A stretch of DNA of 64,000 nt, from NCBI RefSeq assembly GCF_037893015.1, contig NC_133658.1:59425818-59489817 (forward strand), read 5' to 3'. Shown here piece after piece: positions 41,699-52,260 of the stretch; positions within the stretch are counted from its first letter, which is position 1, and the number at the start of each line of letters is the position of its first letter. A program made the position numbers and the translations under genes. A model generated the notes under the pieces. It had not been told where the DNA came from and did no database searches. It saw nothing but the letters and a program-made list of their open reading frames with translations. The stretch is from Macrotis lagotis. Taxonomy: Eukaryota; Chordata; Mammalia; Peramelemorphia; Peramelidae.

Positions 41699-44368
41699 GC
41701 TGGGACAAAGCCAAGATGGCAGAGTGAAGGTAGGAATTCCCACAAGTTCTCTCCCAGATTACTCCAAATACCTTTAAATTATGACTCTAACCAAATTCTA
41801 GAGTGGTAGAACCCACTGAAAGACTGAGTGAAACAATTTTCTGGCCCAAGACAACTTGGAAGAGCCAAGGGAAGGGTCTGTTCCACCAGAGTTGGAAAGG
41901 GCACAGCCCAGACTACACCAACTGCTATAGTGAACCAGCTCCAGCCATCCAAGAACAGCCTGTGGGGCGCCTGGGTCCCTGAGGGCTCTTGGGTTGGTGG
42001 CAGCCAAGACTATTTCTAGACCTCTTAGACTAGGGATTGCCAAGGACAACTTGGAAGGTCAATAGGAAAACTCTGCTGTACCAAAGTGGGCACAGAGTCC
42101 AGGCTGGCACAGGCCTTGGTGCAATCCCAGCACAGGAACCAGAACCAGGCCTGTGGAGCCATCCAGCAGCTGCTTCCAGAATGCTCAGCCTGTGGACAGT
42201 AAGGGAATTGGGGAAACTGCAGAGGTCTCTCCACTATCCCAGGGGCAGGACTCTTTGCCCATGCTTAGATCTAGGTTGCAGTCTGGGGCCCCATACTGTC
42301 CTAGTGGAGCACGGACCCTCTTCACAGTTCCAGGGCAGAAGGGAGTGCTTATGGAGCACAGGCCAGGAGAGCAGTCAGAATCTCTCATAAGACCTTGAAG
42401 GAATTGAAGTCCCTGGGGAGGTTGTCCCTGAAAACAGCTGCAAAAATCTTTAAAAGCTTGGAAAAGTGTGTCCTCTACCCTGGAAGCATAGCCCCATCTT
42501 AAAAGAGTTAAAATCAAGTCATAGGTTGGAGAAATGAACAAACAACAAAAGAAAAGGAATGTCACCACAGACAATTACTTTGATCCCATGGAGAATCAAA
42601 ACACATACTCAGAAGAAAAACCTCCAAGAAAACTATAAATTGGTCTCAGGCTATGGAAGAGCTCAAAAAAGAATTTTGAAAATTTTGAAAAGGGAAGTAG
42701 AGGAAAAATTGGTAAGAGAAATGAGAGCAATGTGGGAAAATCATGAAAACCAAGTCAGCAGCTTATAGTGAAGGTGATACAAAAAAAATACAGAAGAAAG
42801 TAACATCTTGAAAACCAGTTTAGAACAAATGGAAAAAAACAGCCCAAAAAGGTCAGTGAGGGGAAAAATGTCTTAAAAAGAAAAATTGACCAGATAGACA
42901 AGGAGATAAAAAAGCTCTCTGAAGAAAATAATTCCTTCAAATGAAGAATGGAGCTAAGGGGAAATTGATGATTTTGTGAGAAATCAAGAAACATTAAAAC
43001 AAAACCAGAAGAATAAGAAACTAGAAGAAATTGTGAAATATCTCATTGGAAAAGCAACTGGCCTGGAAAACGGAACCCCGAGTGATAACTTAAAAATTAT
43101 TGCGTTTCCTGAAAGTCATGACCAGAAAAAGAGACTAGACTTCATTTTTCAAGAAATTCTCCAGGAAAATTGCCCTGATATCCTAGAAGCAGAGGGTAAG
43201 ATTGAAATTAAGGGAATCCACCAAACATTTCCTGAAAGAGATCCCAAAATAAAAACTCCCAGGAATATTATAGCCAAATCCCAGAACTCCCAAGTCAGGG
43301 AGAAAATAATATAAGCAGCCAGAAAGAAATGATTCAAATAATGTGAAGCTACCACCAGGATTACATAGAATTTGGCAGTGTCTACAATGAGGGCTCATAG
43401 GGCTTGGAATATGATATTCTGGAAGGCAAAAGAAATTGAATTACAACCAAGAATCAATTAACCAGAAAAACTGAACATACTGTTTCAGGGAGGGAAATGG
43501 ACATTCAGTGAAATAGGGCACTTTCAAACTTTCCTGATGAAATGATCAGAACTGAACATAAGTCTGATCTTCAAGTGCAGGACCCAGCTGAGGCATAAAA
43601 AGAGTAGGTGGGAAGGACAAATTATGAGGAATTTAATGATGTTGAACTGTATGTATTCCTTCATGGGAAGATTATACTGATAACTCATATGAACCTTCTC
43701 ATTTATTAGGGCAGTTAGAAGGAGAATATGCAGACAAGAGGGAGTTGAATATGACGGTCTAATATATTATAGAGTTAATGGGAGAGAAAGGAATGTACTG
43801 GAAGAAAGGGATAGGAGAGGCAGAATGGGCTAAGATATTTCATATAAAAGAGGCAAGAAAAAGCTTCTGCAATGGAGTGGAAGGGTGGAAGGTGAGGGGG
43901 AATGAGTGAGCATATAGAAATCTATCTGTCCCTAGAGAAGAAAAGTAGAAGAAAGTGATGGGAGAAAGGGGATGGGGGAGTAAATAGGGGGATATGGTGA
44001 TAGAAGAGAGGGAAGATCACAGGAAAGGGTAGTCAGATACAACATAATTTTGAGGAGGAACAGGGTGAAAGGAGAGAGAGAAGAGAATTAAAGGGGGTAG
44101 AATAGAATGGAGGGAAGTATAGCTAGCAATAGCAACTGTGGGAATGAAGCAACTTCTCTGATGGTCTTATGATAAAGAATGCAATCCAACCCAAAGTCAG
44201 AGCTGATGGTAGCTGAATACATCCTGAAGCATACTCTTTTTCCCTCTTACTTTATACTTCTTGAGGTTTCTCTATCTTTGTGGGGGGATGGGTATTATGT
44301 TTACTTTTACAATGACTCTTTTAGTAATGTGAAATAAATAAATAAACAAACAAAAAACATTTTTTAAA
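41699..44368 (+). mobile_element. HAL1 (half-LINE) retrotransposon, near full length, 12-bp TSD
   Basis: A 2.67-kb element bounded by a perfect direct repeat AATACAGCAATT at 41687-41698 and 44369-44380. It starts GCTGGGACAAAGCCAAGATG, the typical L1-clade 5' start, followed by about 830 bp of GC-richer 5' UTR, a broken ORF1 (about 42534-43320), and about 1 kb of purine-rich 3' UTR ending in AATAAATAAATAAAC and an A-rich tail. There is no reverse-transcriptase ORF between ORF1 and the tail, which is the defining layout of HAL1 elements. HAL1s depend on L1 ORF2 protein in trans. The clean TSD suggests a more recent insertion than the L2, L3 and old L1 remains. Confidence 0.88.
42534..43320 (+). 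pseudogene. HAL1 ORF1 (L1 ORF1p-like RNA-binding protein), broken
   Basis: The family product is a trimeric RNA-binding nucleic-acid chaperone that packages the element's own RNA. The likely start at 42534 opens MNKQQKKRN and runs into a stop after about 35 codons. The next part, in another frame (42559-42768), is lysine/glutamate-rich like the coiled coil. The last piece (42976-43314) carries LKIIAFPESHDQKK and then DFIFQEILQENCPD, the RRM-like domain of L1 ORF1p, followed by PRNIIAKSQNSQVREKII from the C-terminal domain, with a stop where the family usually continues into an Ala-Ala-Arg-Lys motif. At least three frame changes make it non-functional. Confidence 0.85.
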
Positions 44369-44524
44369 AATACAGCAATTCCTTAAGAGAAGAGGTGGGA
44401 ATATAGAGGCATTTTTTTTGCATGGAGTATATGTGATTAAGCTTGCATTTTTTCCTGGCCTTTATTGAAATCATATTTTTAAATTCATAAAATAAAATTT
44501 GTATGATTACAAAAGAAATTGAAA

Positions 44525-44620
44525 GGTAGCTATATATATATACATAAATTACATATGTATATATATATGTATATATATATATATATATACATATATATAT
44601 ACATACATTTATGTATGTTT
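44525..44620. repeat. (TA)n / ATAC-rich tract
   Basis: About 95 bp of TATATA with a few AC and GT steps; strongly self-complementary. Confidence 0.93.
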
Positions 44621-44960
44621 AACCCTTGGCTCAAAGAACCAGTTGTATGGAACTCTCTCTTCATGGTGGAGTTTGATTACTCATTGCTGGAATTGGAAAT
44701 GGTTGGAATTGATGGGAACAGGAGAAATGAGAGATCTGGGCTCTTTAGATTTTTAGAACATGCAATTTTGAGACATGCAATTTCAATCTCTCTTCATGTC
44801 CATGAAGAAATGGAAAAAAGTCTAGACATAGAACTTTGATCATGTCCCTATTTCCAGTGTACTACACTAGAAACTTGGGGAATTTTTCCTTGGATAAGAC
44901 TTGGCATACTTCTTTGTTGTGCTGAGTCATTATCTCACTTCCAAGAGGAGAATTTGTTTG
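44621..44960. other. Unassigned
   Basis: Nothing recognised; frame 44519-44839 starts in the TA repeat. Confidence 0.3.
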
Positions 44961-44967
44961 TTTTGTT

Positions 44968-45088
44968 TTATATATACATATATATATATATACACATATA
45001 TATGTATATATATATATATAGTATATACACATGAATGTGTATGTATATTTTATGTATGTATTTATAAGCACACACACATGTATATGCA
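44968..45088. repeat. (TA)n and (CA)n-rich tract
   Basis: TATATACA runs, then GTATGTAT and ACACACAC. It directly adjoins the truncated SINE that follows. Confidence 0.92.
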
Positions 45089-45296
45089 CATCACTTAACT
45101 CTGCCCTGCATCCAGGGCCATCTCCAGTCATCCTGGTTCATATCCACCCACTGGACCCATATGGCTCTGGAGAGAAAGTGAGCCTGGTGACTTAGTACAG
45201 CACACTCCTCACTCAAATCCTATTCACATGCTTGTCATGGCATCATCTCCCTGATGGTCATGGTCTTGTTCGAAAAGGAAGGACAAAAACATTATA
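45089..45296 (+). repeat. MAR1-like SINE, long form, 5'-truncated
   Basis: Starts at CATCACTTAACTCTGCCC and continues ATCCAGGGCCATCTCCAG, TGGAGAGAAAGTGAGCCTGG, CTCCTCACTCAAATCC, GCTTGTCATGGCATCATC and GAAAAGGAAGGACAAAAAC. The tRNA-like head is missing. Confidence 0.82.
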
Positions 45297-45304
45297 TAAA
45301 TACA

Positions 45305-45350
<46 letters not shown>
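45297..45350. repeat. (CA)n microsatellite at SINE tail
   Basis: ATACATACATATA then about 17 CA units, growing from the 3' end of the SINE. Confidence 0.95.
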
Positions 45351-45351
<1 letters not shown>

Positions 45352-45546
45352 TCTGATTTATGTATGTATGTACTTTTTCTGATTTCTATTCTGTTATCTA
45401 TTTGGATTAATGGTGTTCTTTGCTATTTGGTATGTGTGCTTATTGTGGAATTGGCATCTGGTGAAAGGGAGCGTTGTCAAACTTGGATATAGAGCTTGGG
45501 ATATTCCCTTCCCATTAATGACTATAAGAAATGTAGCTTAAATAAC
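45351..45546. other. Unassigned
   Basis: Nothing recognised. Confidence 0.3.
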
Positions 45547-45795
45547 GGGGAGCTAAAATGGTACAGTGGATGGAAATCCAGGAGTTGGGAAGACCTGAGT
45601 TAAAATCTGGCTTTAGATATGGCCTCAGGGTCACTGTGCAACATTGGAGAAGTTCCTTGATGTCTGTTTCTCATTTTCCTTGTCTGTAAAATGGTGATAA
45701 TAAGGACCCATTTCTCACAGTTGTTATAAGGATCAAATGAGATAATAATTATAAAGCACAATATAAATATTACCCATTATTATGATGATGATCAT
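45547..45795 (+). repeat. CORE-SINE (MIR-like)
   Basis: GGGGAGCTAAAATGGTACAG, GAAGACCTGAGTTAAAATC, TTCCTTGTCTGTAAAATGG, CACAGTTGTTATAAGGATC, AATAATTATAAAGCACAATAT, then ATGATGATGA. Confidence 0.78.
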
Positions 45796-46081
45796 TGAAT
45801 TTGATAACTACTTCCCCTAGAGTAATAATATTTAAGGGAGATGACAGATATAATTGTAGTCTAGTATCCCCCTTTCTTTGAAGAAAACAAAATAACCAGT
45901 CTCTGACGCCCCCCCCAACCTCAACTTCTCATCCTGGCAAGAATGAGTCTCCTTTGGAGAAGAGTGCATGGAAGTGATACTAAAGATGTTTTTCTTAACT
46001 CTCTGTGAGTCAGCTCTGGAGAGATCCATGTAGACTTACATGTGAAAAAGAAAACACCCTCACATATAGCTATAAATATCT
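45796..46081. other. Unassigned
   Basis: Nothing recognised. Confidence 0.3.
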
Positions 46082-46965
46082 GAATTCTATCATCTATCTA
46101 TGTGTCTATGTATATCTGTCCATGTATGTCTGTCTGTCTATCTCCTGACTGTCCATGTGTCTATGTATATCTATGCATCTATCTTTGTCTATATCTATGA
46201 CTATATCTAATTATGTATACATCTATATATGTTCTTATCTATTTATGACTGTCTATGTATGCATGTATATCTATGTATCTTTATATGTATCTGAGAATGT
46301 ATCTATTTATGAATGTATGTATGTGTCTGTCTGTGTCTATGTATAACTACGTATCTATCTTTGTGTATCTATGTATCTATTTTTTTCCTTATATATGTAT
46401 CTGTCTGTCTGAGTCTAAGTATACTTACATATCTTTGTATCTACACATACATATCTATGTATCTATTTATGAATGTATGTAGCTATCAGTCTGATTGTGT
46501 CTGTGTCCATGTATATCTATGTGTCTATCTTTGTATCTATGTGTGCATCTGTCTTTTTATCTATGTATATGTGTATCTATCTGTCTGACTGTTTCTGTGT
46601 ATATCTATCTTTATATGTATCTAAGAATGTATCTATGAAGCTATGTATCTATCTTTGTATGTATCTATGTATCTATTTTTCTCTATATATGTATCTGTCT
46701 ATGTATATCTTTGTATCTACACATACATATCTATGTATCTATTTATGAATGTATGTATCCATCAGTCTGTTGTGTCTGTGTCCATGTATATCTATGTATC
46801 TGTCTTTGTATCCATCTATGTGTGCATCTGTCTTTTTATCTCTGTAATGTGTATGTCTGACTGTTTCTGTGTATATCTATGTATCTTTATATGTATGTAT
46901 GAATGAATGTTTCTCTAGCTATCTAGCTACCTAGTTATCTTGTTATGCATCTAAACAAATTCCAG
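46082..46965. repeat. TCTA/TGTA tetranucleotide array with higher-order repeats
   Basis: About 880 bp of TCTA, TGTA, TCTG and CTTT words. Larger segments recur in the same order: TTATATGTAT with following TCT(G/A)AGAATGTATCTAT at 46281 and 46611, and a shortened third start at 46887; GAATGTATGT at 46311, 46471 and 46747. The spacings of 330 and 276 bp show that blocks of roughly 275-330 bp were duplicated. Tyrosine/isoleucine/serine-rich frames here (46155-46906) are artefacts. Confidence 0.95.
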
Positions 46966-48418
46966 GACCCCAAGTTAAGAATCCCAGCACTAGGGTGAGA
47001 TGGAGTCATTTTGCATATGTGATTAATGGGTACTTGTCAAACTGAATTAAATGAATTGCTCTATTAGTGACTTCATGATTCTAGTGTATCACTGTTGGCT
47101 TGGTTGACTGATGTCAACTGGTAAATTAAAGGGAAACAACTCCCCATGTGGCTCCTCTTAGTCCGGTGCTTTACATGAAGTATAAAAGGCCTTTGGGACC
47201 TACAGCTAAATATATAGTATAGCAGTTCCTTGTGTGGGAGTGAGTCAGATGGTTGTATTTTCTGGTGTTTATCTTACCTGGGCACTCACTTTGAAACTCT
47301 TCAGCTGAGGGGATCCTGTTTACTATTGCTTAAAATAAGCCTGCCTCATTTTCAGCTCTCCAGGGGCCCCTTTTCCTTCTCCTTTGCTTGTGTTCGGAGC
47401 CTTTACAGTATATTCAGGGCCGAAGATGAAATCAAAGCCTAAATGCAGCCGACAGCATCACACCTTCAAAATACGGCAAATTACAACTGTTCAAAAGGTC
47501 ACGGGAGACAAGATCGACTTCTTCTGTGCATTTCCAGACAAAGACAGGTTGGAGAAGTGATGAGTGGAAATTATGGGGAAAGATATTTCAGTCTGGTAGA
47601 GTTGACAACACATTTGATTTGTAATTTGTCTGAATCTGTGATTTCATTAGTTTAGGCAGTCTGGAGGGAGGAATTCTTATTGGGGCAGGTTCTCTGCAGT
47701 TTGGAGTCTTAGCCTAGAATGCTAAAGAAGCCAGTGAAGGAAAGGTACATTTATTAACTGGATGCTTTGAGCCAGATACTTTGTTCATTTCTCATTAGAC
47801 TGGGTCATCGGGCTTTTGACTGATGTTGAGCTTGGGGTCTCTTCAAAGTCCTAAGAAACCAAGCCTCCCCCACCTTGAACTATGCAGTCAACTATTTCTT
47901 CCACCCCAGACAAAGAAAAAGCAAAAATAGATCACCAAATTCTAGGCCTGGAAGGGACTTGTTCCTCATTCCTTCCCCTGCTGAGGGGGATCAGGGTGAT
48001 GTCATGGACCACCAGCAAGGGCCAGTGAGCTACAGTCCTGAGGAGGACAACCTAAGAGCAACAGCCAAGTCTCCACTAATAAGGATGGTGCCTCCTTTGT
48101 CTTTCCTTAGAGTTCCATAGGGACCCAATGACTCACTCTGTGGCCGAGCCCTGGAGCCTGCTCTTCATTAGCCCACTGTCTGCTACTGCAATGATTCGAT
48201 ACTCTGCCTAGTTGCTAAACTTTTCAAAATGGATGATTCAGATGAAAATGTTACTTCAGGGGCTGATTCTGAGAAGTAAGTAATAAAGGAAAGAGGCTGT
48301 TTAGTAAAAACTTTACAAATTGTGAAATACCGCAACCATAACAGTGCTGAGATTGTGGAATTAAGTCCCTTCCTTGAGAACAAAGAGGATCAGGCTAGGA
48401 CAAGGGTTGAGCATACTC
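46966..48418. other. Single-copy-looking sequence, about 1.45 kb, with local CpG retention
   Basis: No repeat family recognised. It contains a TATAAAAG motif at 47180, six CpGs between 47390 and 47520 in an otherwise CpG-poor window, a short plus-strand frame at 47426-47560 (MKSKPKCSR start, 44 codons), and an ATG at 48228 whose short frame runs into a consensus donor-like GTAAGT at about 48276. None is enough to call a gene. Frames at 47230-47442, 47443-47655 and 47875-48120 have no domains. Confidence 0.35.
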
Positions 48419-48832
48419 TGTAGTTGTTGTTGCTGAGTCCTTTCAGTTGTGTTTGACTCTCCAAGACCCCATTGTGGATTTTCTTAGCAAGGATACTGGA
48501 ACAGTTTGTCATTTCCTTCTCCAGGTCATTCTATGGAGGGGGAAACTGAGGCAAAAAAGGCCTACATCTGAAACCATATTTGAACTCAAGATGTATGTAT
48601 AGGAGCAGCTAGAATCCTGCAATGAATCGGAAGATCTGAGTTCAGGTCTGGTCTCAGATACTTAATAATTGCCTAGCTGTGTGACCTTGGGCAAGTTATC
48701 CTTAACCCCGTTGCCTTAAATAAATAAAATCTTTTTTAAAAAATGTATGTATTAGACTATATGTAGACTAACGATGTCTTCCTGACTCCAGGTTTGATAT
48801 TTTATCCACTGTATCACCTAGAACCCCTAAGC
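48419..48832 (-). repeat. MAR1-like SINE (antisense) split by WSINE1
   Basis: 48419-48590 (GTTGTTGTTGCTGAGTCC, GTTTGACTCTCCAAGACCCC, TTTCCTTCTCCAGGTC, GGGAAACTGAGGC) resumes at 48753 (GATGTCTTCCTGACTCCAGG, TTTTATCCACTGTATCACC). Confidence 0.82.
48601..48742 (+). repeat. WSINE1-like SINE with 10-bp target-site duplication
   Basis: AGGAGCAGCTAGAATCCTGC, GATCTGAGTTCAGGTCTGG, CTTAATAATTGCCTAGC, GTGTGACCTTGGGCAAG, then an AAATAAATAAAATC tail. Repeat ATGTATGTAT at 48591-48600 and 48743-48752. Confidence 0.88.
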
Positions 48833-49965
48833 CACACTCTATTGGCACTTATTTAAAGAGACTACTGAGAAGGTTTCTAAGCCCTCCCCATTTACTGGCA
48901 AAGCTGAAATTCCAGTCAGGACTGCCATGTGGAAAAAGGCATTGTTAAAATGTTCCCTGGTGATTTTGGTTTAATGGAAATTGCAAGGAGTCATTAGCCT
49001 GTAGACATAACTAGGGTGGTGCAATCAGCACTTTGGCTCAAGGCACTGAAATTTAAAGCACTCATTTTCCATCACACAGAAAGAACTTGCCTTAGCATCT
49101 AGTTGGAAAGAATAACTAATTAAAATAGGAAACTTGGCACCTTAGGAAAGTGACTTCTCTTTGGGCTTAATTTGAACTCCAGTTGCACTTGAGATGAATT
49201 CTTTCCCACTTTGGTCCTGCCCTAATCCCTTCACATGTTAAGGCCTCCCTAGCAGAGGTCTCAAAGTGCTCCTCACTAAAGAGAAATTGCCTTTAAAAGT
49301 TGATCTAAGGCAGTCCTTATTGTTGCTTGCCTAATGCACCAATGACAGGGTGCAATTCTCTAAGACTCCCATCCTTAACTATATCATTTCCCACATTTGT
49401 GATACCTTGGATAAGCCATTTATCCTCAGCCTCAGGTTTTTTTCTCATGTAAAATGAAGGGAAGTTGACCCCTTCTACTTCTAAACTTTTATAGTTTTAT
49501 TGTTTGCCACTATTCTTTCTACTTTCTTGCTACAGATTTGACTAAAACAGCTGTGTGACTAAAACAGGTGGGACATCACTACCAAGGCCAAGGCCAATGC
49601 CAGAGGGTCACTGGTTTCCTATTATCTTGCTCTTGCTAGAGCTGTTGTACAGGCAATTAACCCACAGGTCAAAACATCACTGCTTTCCCTATCATCTCTG
49701 TGTTGATGGCACTGCCCTCATCATTCCTGAGCTATTGATGACTAAAGAACTCCTATCTCTTATTCTCTACAGCTCTTTCAAAGAGAGACCATTATACCAG
49801 ATCTCATCTTTGTCATCAAGACCTTAGGAGCCAGAGGTTGAGAGAAGATTACCCTGACCAAAAGCAGGACACAGGATGGAGCCTGGTCCTGTGGCAAAAC
49901 CCCAATTTATTAATCAAAGATAACAGGATAAGCAAGATAATGAGCAAAATGGATGTTCTTGGTTA
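48833..49965. other. Mostly unassigned, about 1.1 kb
   Basis: Only 49395-49500 shows a weak SINE-like stretch (ATACCTTGGATAAGCC, TCATGTAAAATGAAGGG). The plus-strand frame 49555-49827 has no recognised domain. Confidence 0.35.
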
Positions 49966-50106
49966 TAGTTTTTTTGGGGGGGTAGGCAATTGGAGTTAAA
50001 TGACTTGCTAAGGCTCACATTGCTAATAAATGTCTGAGGTCAGTTAAACTCAGGTTCTCCTAATTTCAGGGTTGATGCTCTATCTACTGTGCCACCTAGG
50101 TACCCC
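49966..50106 (-). repeat. WSINE1/MAR1-type SINE, antisense
   Basis: GGTAGGCAATTGGAGTTAAATG, ACTTGCTAAGGCTCACATTG, AAACTCAGGTTCTCC and TGTGCCACCTAGGTACCCC. More diverged than most WSINE1 copies. Confidence 0.75.
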
Positions 50107-50985
50107 TCAGAAATAGATTCTCTGAAAACTGGAAGAGATCAAAGAGAAATCAATGACTCCATGCAAGGAATAATAGAATAAAATTAAAAGGCTGAAAAAC
50201 CAGAAGAAAATGTAAGATACCTGATATGAAAAACAACAGACTTGGAAAATAGCTTAAAAAAAGATAATTTAGGAATCATGATTTTTTAAAAATAGCCTGG
50301 ATACTATATTTCAAGCAATCACACATGAAAACTGCACAGATCTACTAAAACCAAAAGTCAAAAGAAAGATAGAAATAATCCACTGATCATCTACAGACAG
50401 GAAATTCCAAAAGGAGAAGTCTCTGGAATGTAAGTTTCTATGTCAAATGAAAAATATGGCAAGCATTCAGAAAGAAGTAGTTCAGGTACCAAGGAACATA
50501 AAACTTGGGAGGTTCCTCTAAAAATAAGAGATCTTGCAGTTCTATATTCCTAAAGACAAAAGAGACAGACTTGTAACCAAGATTAACATTCTTCAAGGTT
50601 GATCATAAATTCTTGTAAAACCAACTATAGAGGAAAGAAGGTGGGGAAATGGACCTCTAGTGGAATAGATAACATTCAGGCATTTTTGGTGAAAAGTCAA
50701 GACTGAGTAGAAATTTTGAAATACAATCACAAGTCCAGAGAACCCTAGAAAGATAAATTTATTTGGGCTATTGAAAGGAAATTATGAAGATGTAGTGCTA
50801 ATGTTTTTATAGCAGGGGGAAAAAAATCCCTCCAGAACCTTAATGTCTTCAAACAATATTGAGTGAGTTAAATAAGAAAATAGAAGTTGTGGTTGTTGGT
50901 TTTATACTAAGGACTTGAAAAGGTGAAAGAAAAGGGAAAGTAAAAAGAAGACTATGCTACCATAGAAAGGAGGAAGAAGGGGAGA
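50107..50985 (+). repeat. Old HAL1/L1 ORF1 and 3' UTR fragment
   Basis: Similar in order to 42900-43800 of the HAL1: GAAAACTGGAAGAGATCAAAG, GATATGAAAAACAACAGACTTGG (coiled coil/RRM junction), AATCATGATTTTTTAAAAATAGCC, ACATGAAAACTGCACAGATC, CCACTGATCATCTACAG, then 3' UTR-like AAGAAGGTGGGGAAATGG. Frames are full of stops. Confidence 0.7.
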
Positions 50986-51465
50986 ACTGTTCTATGTCTC
51001 AAAAATGGATTGCACAACAACAGTATTCAAAAATGGCAGCAGGTGGTTGGCCCTGGAGTCAGGAACAAAGATTTAGAATCCAAGTAGGTGCCTTAGATTG
51101 TTTCTCAGATAATGCTCTGGGCTAGACTTGACTTGGGTCTAGTCCTTGGTAATTGAGGTTTAATCATGATACAAAATAAGATACTCCTATTTCATTCAAC
51201 AGTTAATAAAAAGACTTTCTTAGCCATAGCAGAGAAAAATCAAGAGCTAAGCATTGAGAACAGTTTTAGTTGGTTCAACTAAGCATCACAATGTCCCTGC
51301 CACTCTTCATGGCTGCTTTATACTCAAGTAATGAGGACATGACCTCAACAATCTAACATTTAGTCCCCTGAGCTAGCCAAGTATTAAGAATATCTCAATA
51401 TCTTTTAAGGAAAACTCATCCAACTGGCATGGGAGGAAGGGGTTTAGGATGTTGCTTCTATCATA
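50986..51465. other. Unassigned
   Basis: A small SINE-like scrap near 51050 (GGCCCTGGAGTCAGGAAC); otherwise nothing. Confidence 0.3.
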
Positions 51466-51780
51466 AATAACCAGAGATGGCTAAATATGAATGCAAATGG
51501 GTATTATTTCACTTTAAGATGATGGCAGATAGTTTCAGAAAATTATGACCAGAATGAACTGAAGAAGTGAAGTGAATATAATTGAAAACAATTTATACCC
51601 GAACAACAGCATTTTAAGAAAAGCAACTTTGATGATCAACTTTATCTCCAGAGGCCCTATAATAAAAGTTACTTGACAGATAGGGGATGGATAGACATGG
51701 TCATCATGTGGACTTATTTTGCTTAACTAAGCTTATTTGTTACTAGAGTTTTTTCCCCTTCTTTTCCCCTTGACTTTTAT
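51466..51780 (+). repeat. L1 3' end (sense)
   Basis: GATAGTTTCAGAAAATTATG, TGAACTGAAGAAGTGAAGTG, TTGATGATCAACTTTATCTCC, ATGGTCATCATGTGGACTTATTTTGC and AGGTTTTTTCCCC-like terminus. Confidence 0.75.
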
Positions 51781-51908
51781 TTTCTTTTTCTCAAATAAAT
51801 GGGATTAAATACCTTACCCAAGGTCACACACAGTTAAGTAAGTTTATGAACTCAGGTCCTCCTGACTCCAGGGATGGTGCTCTATCTACTTCACCACCTA
51901 GCTGCCCC
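51781..51908 (-). repeat. SINE (WSINE1/MAR1 type), antisense
   Basis: ATAAATGGGATTAAATACC, TTACCCAAGGTCACACAC, ACTCAGGTCCTCCTGACTCC and CACCACCTAGCTGCCCC. Confidence 0.8.
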
Positions 51909-52260
51909 TTTCCCTCAGCTTTTAATTGGGGTGGTATGAAGAGGGCTGGGGAGGAAGTTAGTCATAGTGATGCCCCAACTAAACAAGGACCAGCAATTTT
52001 TTTATTGGCAGAAAAAAATAGAAGAAAGTTCAGAAGTAAGCACCATGGAGGAGAATTTTGAAAGTAGCATGCAGACTGTATTATATACTTTGAAAAAAGC
52101 AAATAGTATGCAATGAAGATTCATAGGTTCATCTAGAATCTTCTCTTTTGTTATCTGCTTCTATGTATAGCGATACTAATTTGGATGCATATGTGCAGAA
52201 TAAAAAATGTCCTTAAAAACAGGTGTAGGAATTATGAACCATAGTTAGAAAGGACAAGAA
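51909..52260. other. Unassigned, possibly remainder of the L1 3' UTR
   Basis: Purine-rich stretch near 51930-51960 resembles an L1 3' UTR; not firm. Confidence 0.3.

Noticed and set aside
42037..42574. Proline/glutamine-rich frames on both strands
   Set aside because: They lie in the HAL1 5' UTR, which is GC-richer and so has fewer stops.
46155..46906. Tyr/Ile/Ser-rich frames resembling membrane proteins
   Set aside because: Translation of a TCTA/TGTA tetranucleotide array.
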